A stretch of 64,000 nucleotides of DNA from contig NZ_CP047420.1 of NCBI RefSeq assembly GCF_009866655.1, positions 2,294,001-2,358,000 of the forward strand, given 5' to 3'. The position numbers and the translations under genes were made by a program. Each line of letters opens with the position of its first letter. Position 1 is the first letter of the stretch. The notes beneath the pieces were generated by a model. It was not told where the DNA came from, made no database searches, and was given only the letters and a program-made list of their open reading frames with translations. The DNA is from Rathayibacter sp. VKM Ac-2804. Lineage in GTDB: Bacteria; Actinomycetota; Actinomycetes; Actinomycetales; Microbacteriaceae. Shown here in pieces: positions 60,581 to 64,000 of this stretch.

Positions 60581-61669
60581 CTACCGGACGGGGACGGGCG
60601 ACGCGGGCGCCAGCGCCGCGCGCTCGGGGTTCGCGGGCCCGCTGGAGGCTCGAACGATGAGCTGGGCGGGGACGGAGCGGTGCCGGTCGGTGGGCGCATG
60701 GCCGTCGAGGGTGCGGATCATCCGGTGCATCGCGATGCGCGTGACCTCGGCGAAGTCCTGCTTGACCGTGGTGAGCGGCCGGTGCAGGAACTCCGAGAGC
60801 GGATCGTCGTCGAAGCCGACGACGCTGAGGTCCTCGGGGATGCGCAGGCCGGCGGCCTCAGCGGCGTGGATCGCCCCGACGGCCATCTGGTCGTTGGCGG
60901 CGAAGACGGCGGTGACGTCCCGGCGGTGCAGGATCGACGCCATCGCCTCGGCGCCGGACCGGGGGGTCCAGTCGCCGCTCAGCACCGGCGGCTCGGCGGC
61001 GTCGGCGTCGGCGAGGGCGGCGCGCCAGCCGTCGATGCGGCGGCGGGTGGCCGACCAGGTGCTGGCGCCGGCGATGTGCCAGACCGTCTCGTGGCCGAGG
61101 GCGAGCAGATGCTCGGTGGCGCTGCGGGCGGCGCCGGCCTCGTCGGTGCCCACGACGAGCTCCTCGGGGCGGTGCGCCTCGCTCGGGTGGTCGAAGCTGA
61201 GCACCGTGACGTCGGCCGGGATGCGCAAGCGCGGGTGCCCGAAGTCGACGGGCTCCGAGAGGATGATGCCGTCGACGCCCTGGTCGACGAGCGCGTCGAC
61301 CGCCTCCTGCAGCTCCGCGCCGCTGTTCTCCACCGTGCGGACCACGCTGAGCGAGTAGCCGGCGGCGCGGGAGGCCTGCTCGACGCCGTCGAGGATCGCG
61401 GACGGGCCGTAGAGCGACGTGCCCATCGTGACCATGCCGATCCGGCGGCTGCGCTGGGTGACCAAGGCCCGGGCGGCGGCATTCGGCCGGAAGCCGAGCG
61501 CGCGGATCGCGGCGGTGACGCGGTCGCCGATCTCGGGGGAGACGTGCGCCTCGCCGTTGACCACCCGCGAGACGGTCTTCTGGCTCACGCCGGCGGCGCG
61601 GGCGACATCGGCCATGGAGACCCGACGACCGCGGTCGTCCGGCTGCGGCACGGCCTTCGATGCGTCCAC
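60581..61669 (-). CDS. LacI-family transcriptional repressor (module 3)
   Basis: A 362-residue LacI/GalR regulator. The headpiece reads VSMADVARAAGVSQKTVSRVVNGEAHVSPEIGDRVTAAIRALGFRPNAAARALVTQRSRRIG; the sensor domain includes VFAANDQMAVGAIHAAEAAGLRIPEDLSVVGFDDDPLSEF. GTG at 61669 is preferred because AAGGAG lies seven bases upstream and the upstream extension runs through operators. It heads module 3 on the same strand, so it likely represses the whole operon including itself through the two palindromes in its promoter. A beta-galactoside or galactose derivative is the probable inducer. Confidence 0.93.
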   Translation of the reverse strand: MDASKAVPQPDDRGRRVSMADVARAAGVSQKTVSRVVNGEAHVSPEIGDRVTAAIRALGFRPNAAARALVTQRSRRIGMVTMGTSLYGPSAILDGVEQASRAAGYSLSVVRTVENSGAELQEAVDALVDQGVDGIILSEPVDFGHPRLRIPADVTVLSFDHPSEAHRPEELVVGTDEAGAARSATEHLLALGHETVWHIAGASTWSATRRRIDGWRAALADADAAEPPVLSGDWTPRSGAEAMASILHRRDVTAVFAANDQMAVGAIHAAEAAGLRIPEDLSVVGFDDDPLSEFLHRPLTTVKQDFAEVTRIAMHRMIRTLDGHAPTDRHRSVPAQLIVRASSGPANPERAALAPASPVPVR

Positions 61670-61703
61670 GCCGCAGCTCCTTCGCTCGTCCTCTGCCGAG
61701 GAG

Positions 61704-61764
61704 TTGACAGCGCAGTCAACAGCGCCGTGCGACGAGTACAACACGGATTGACTGCGCAGTCAAT
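61704..61764 (-). promoter_or_regulatory. Promoter of module 3 with two LacI operators
   Basis: The perfect 18-base palindrome ATTGACTGCGCAGTCAAT (61747-61764) contains the -35 box TTGACT (complement of 61758-61763); TGTACT (complement of 61735-61740) is a -10 box with a 17-base spacer. A second site, TTGACAGCGCAGTCAA (61704-61719), lies just downstream of the expected transcript start, with centres 44 bases apart. One site blocks -35, the other the start, a strong repression layout. Confidence 0.75.
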
Positions 61765-61812
61765 CGCGGCGGTCCCTCCGGCGTTCGCCGACCAGCGCGG
61801 ATGGAGACGGCA

Positions 61813-61910
61813 GGTCTCGATACGCCCCTGCGGGGCTGCTCGACCAGCATGCGAGGGGCGGGTCGTCTCATGCTGATCGAGCAGCCCGCGCAGCGGGCGT
61901 ATCGAGATCC
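61813..61910. repeat. Dispersed GGTCTCGA repeat as a large inverted pair, copies 4 and 5
   Basis: Left arm 61813-61850 (GGTCTCGATACGCC, CCTGCG, GGGCTGCTCGACCAGCATG in order) and right arm 61869-61910 are complementary with few mismatches and an 18-base centre. Each arm also has a small internal GC hairpin. It lies between the sugar dehydrogenase stop and the lacI promoter, in the spot of a terminator, and belongs to the same family as the copies at 32361, 36283 and 40607. Confidence 0.7.
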
Positions 61911-61950
61911 ACCGGCGTCGGAAGGCGGGTCTGCGGGCCGATCTCGCGGG

Positions 61951-64000
61951 TCAGCCGCCGAGGGTCACGCGGAGGATCTTCTCGCCGCTGTTGTTCGGGA
62001 TGCTGTCCTTGTCGCCGGTGTTGGAGGTCGTCATCCAGAGGCCGCCCTGGCCGTCGGGCTCGACGGTGCGCAGGCGGCCGTAGGTGCCGACGAAGGCGGA
62101 GGTCGGGGTGGCCAGCGCGTCGCCGGTGATCGGCGCGCGGTAGAGGCGGGTGCCGCGGAGGCAGGCGATGTAGACGACGTCGCGGACGACCGTCAGGCCG
62201 GAGCAGGAGCCCGCGGAGGTCGGGTAGGTCTGCTTCGGAGCGAGGAAGCCGGCGGTGCCGCAGCTGCCGGAGGTCCCCTCGCAGGCGGGCCAGCCGTAGT
62301 TGCCGCCGCGGACGATCAGGTTCGTCTCGTCCATGATGCCGTTGCCGAACTCCTGCTCCCAGAGGCGGCCCTGCGAGTCGAAGGCGAGCCCCTGCGGGTT
62401 GCGGTGCCCGTAGCTCCAGACGGCGTTGCCGAACGGGTTGTCGGCGGGGATCGAGCCGTCGGCGTTGATCCGCAGGATCTTGCCGCTGAGGGAGTTCAGG
62501 TTCTGCGCGGTGGCGGTGTTCTGGCCGTCGCCCGTGCTCACGTAGAGCTTGCCGTCGGGGCCGAAGCGCAGGCGTCCGCCGTTGTGGTACTTGTTCCGCA
62601 GGATCCCGGAGGCGAGGACCTGCACGGTGCTCGTGTCGAGGCGGTCGCCGACGAGCTTGAGTCGGATCACCCGGTTGTCGGTGGGGGAGGTGTGCATCAC
62701 GTACAGCCACTGGTCGGTGGCGAAGGTCGGCGACACCGCGATGCCCAGCAGACCGCCCTCGCCGTCCGTGCTCTGCACGTTCGGCACGGTCCCGAGGCTC
62801 GTCTTCACGCCCGTCGTGGGATTGAGTCGGACGATGTCCTGCGCGTCGCGGCGCGAGTAGAGCACGGTCCCGTCGGGGACGGTGGTCAGCCCCCAGGGAA
62901 TGTCGGTGTCGGTGGCGGTCTGGGTGACGGTGCAGAACGCGGTGCTGCAGGCCCCGCCCGTGGTCACCGCGGCGGCGGCGCTGCGGGCGGAGGTGTTGCC
63001 CTGGGCGTCGACGGCCGCGACCGTGTAGGAGTAGGCGGTGTTGGCCGCGAGGCCGCTCTCGGTGAAGGTCGTGACGGGCGCCGTCGTGCCGCTGCCGGCG
63101 ACCGTCCCGACCTGCGTGGAGCCGCGGAAGACGGTGTAGCTGCGCACCCCGACGTCGTCGGTGCTCGCGGTCCAGGTGAGGGTGACGGCGGTGCCGACCG
63201 CCCGCGCGGTGAGCCCGGTCGGGCTCGTCGGCGCCTGCGTGTCGGTGCTGCACTGCGGGATGGTGACGGCGACGGTGGCGCTCGCCTGCGAGACGTTGCC
63301 GGCGGCGTCGCGGGCGTTCACGTAGAGCCCCCACTGCGCACCCGGCACCACGTCGAGGCCGGTCGACAGGACGTTCCCGGCGACGGACTTCATGAACTGG
63401 CCGTCGTGATAGACGTCGTAGCCCGCCACTCCGACGGCGTCCGTGGACGCGTTCCAGGAGAAGGTCGCCGTGCGGCAGGCGAGGTTCGTCACCCGAGGGC
63501 TCCCCGGCGCGGAGGGGGCGGTGCTGTCCGCGACGACCGCGGTGGTCCGCCACTTCTGCCAGTCGCCGCCGGCGCAGGCCGCGATCTGCACGGACGAGCG
63601 GTTGGCCGTCTTCCGGTCCTTGACGCTCAGGCAGAGGCCCGAGGCGACGGCGCGGATCGTGCCGTCGCTCTCGATCCGCCAGCGCTGCCCGTCCCCGCCG
63701 ACGCAGTCCGAGATCTGCACGTCGGCGCCGGCCGTCGTCGAGCGGTTGCGCACCTCCAGGCACTTCGCGCCGCCGTAGACGGTGATCTCGCCGGTCGTGG
63801 CGATCGTCCACTTCTGGTTGGCGCCGCTGTTGCAGTCGTAGAGGACCACGATCGTCCGGTTCGCGGTCGACCCGTTCGGCACGTCCAGGCAGCGCTTCGA
63901 CGCGACCCCGGTGATCGGGCCGACGACCGGTGCCGCTGCTGCCGCCGCCTGCGCCGGAGCGGGCGCCGCGTGGGCGGGAGCCCCGGAGACGATGAGCGCG
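61951..64000 (-). CDS. Secreted sugar dehydrogenase (PQQ-type) with ricin and Fn3 domains, N-terminus cut
   Basis: The frame is open to the window end; about 683 residues are visible and the start lies beyond it. The first residues (ALIVSGAPAHAAPAPAQA) are the end of a signal peptide. Then a ricin-type lectin domain with three QxW repeats (QKW, QRW, QKW, about residues 28-155), two Fn3 domains, and a soluble aldose dehydrogenase / GSDH six-bladed propeller from about 345 on (TDIPWGLTTVPDGTVLYSRRDAQDIVRL, then GGLLGIAVSP, YHNGGRLRFGPDGKLYVSTGDG, WSYGHRNPQGLAFD, GNYGWPACEG). Relatives use PQQ to oxidise aldoses. The lectin suggests docking on polysaccharide. It points the same way as the lacI of module 3 but has its own terminator-like repeat between. 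Confidence 0.88.
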   Translation of the reverse strand, partial: ALIVSGAPAHAAPAPAQAAAAAAPVVGPITGVASKRCLDVPNGSTANRTIVVLYDCNSGANQKWTIATTGEITVYGGAKCLEVRNRSTTAGADVQISDCVGGDGQRWRIESDGTIRAVASGLCLSVKDRKTANRSSVQIAACAGGDWQKWRTTAVVADSTAPSAPGSPRVTNLACRTATFSWNASTDAVGVAGYDVYHDGQFMKSVAGNVLSTGLDVVPGAQWGLYVNARDAAGNVSQASATVAVTIPQCSTDTQAPTSPTGLTARAVGTAVTLTWTASTDDVGVRSYTVFRGSTQVGTVAGSGTTAPVTTFTESGLAANTAYSYTVAAVDAQGNTSARSAAAAVTTGGACSTAFCTVTQTATDTDIPWGLTTVPDGTVLYSRRDAQDIVRLNPTTGVKTSLGTVPNVQSTDGEGGLLGIAVSPTFATDQWLYVMHTSPTDNRVIRLKLVGDRLDTSTVQVLASGILRNKYHNGGRLRFGPDGKLYVSTGDGQNTATAQNLNSLSGKILRINADGSIPADNPFGNAVWSYGHRNPQGLAFDSQGRLWEQEFGNGIMDETNLIVRGGNYGWPACEGTSGSCGTAGFLAPKQTYPTSAGSCSGLTVVRDVVYIACLRGTRLYRAPITGDALATPTSAFVGTYGRLRTVEPDGQGGLWMTTSNTGDKDSIPNNSGEKILRVTLGG

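Overview
The window is very GC-rich with tightly packed genes, many sharing start/stop overlaps (ATGA, GTGA). Its gene content (CUT1 sugar importers without their own ATPases, LacI regulators, class A beta-lactamase, LAxTG-anchored protein, DUF3515 lipoprotein) points to a high-GC actinobacterium, most likely a Microbacteriaceae genus such as Rathayibacter, Curtobacterium or Clavibacter. This is judged by eye; no database search was run. No rRNA, tRNA, CRISPR array, transposase, prophage or replication origin was seen.

Layout. 1-8.7 kb: small regulators and oxidoreductases (TetR, VOC, immunity-like, DUF3515, TetR/NmrA divergent pair, AraC-SDR/LysR divergent set). 8.7-15.8 kb: galactoside module 1 (binding protein, two permeases, DUF624 protein, GH42 beta-galactosidase) plus a beta-propeller glycosidase, with LacI-type operators. 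15.9-17.7 kb: an ABC exporter. 17.8-26.5 kb: a desulfurisation-like operon (two acyl-CoA-dehydrogenase-fold monooxygenases and an LLM flavin monooxygenase) divergent from a ribose-type ABC importer. 26.8-34.2 kb: three paralogous secreted beta-helix/Ig-like proteins with a LAxTG wall protein between them. 34.6-40.5 kb: beta-lactamase, membrane protein, two SDRs and a GGDEF-EAL protein. 40.7-49.4 kb: module 2 (two permeases, binding protein, GH2 LacZ), a heavily marked operator region, a sugar-kinase remnant and a LacI gene. 49.6-54.8 kb: an overlapping operon with a GH26-like/OpgC acyltransferase fusion, a cellulose-synthase-like GT2, a STAS protein and an RsbW-like kinase. 55.0-61.7 kb: module 3 (LacI, binding protein, two permeases, GH42). 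61.9-64 kb: a secreted sugar dehydrogenase with ricin and Fn3 domains, cut by the window end.

How it fits together. Most of the window is carbohydrate capture. Three separate importers each pair with a beta-galactosidase (two GH42, one GH2), and all must borrow an ATPase encoded elsewhere. LacI proteins and palindromic operators give local control. The exopolysaccharide-type operon carries its own partner-switching pair, which suggests polymer output is gated by a STAS switch. The most novel-looking parts are this operon, the paralogous secreted family with conserved upstream elements, and the monooxygenase trio facing a sugar-type importer.
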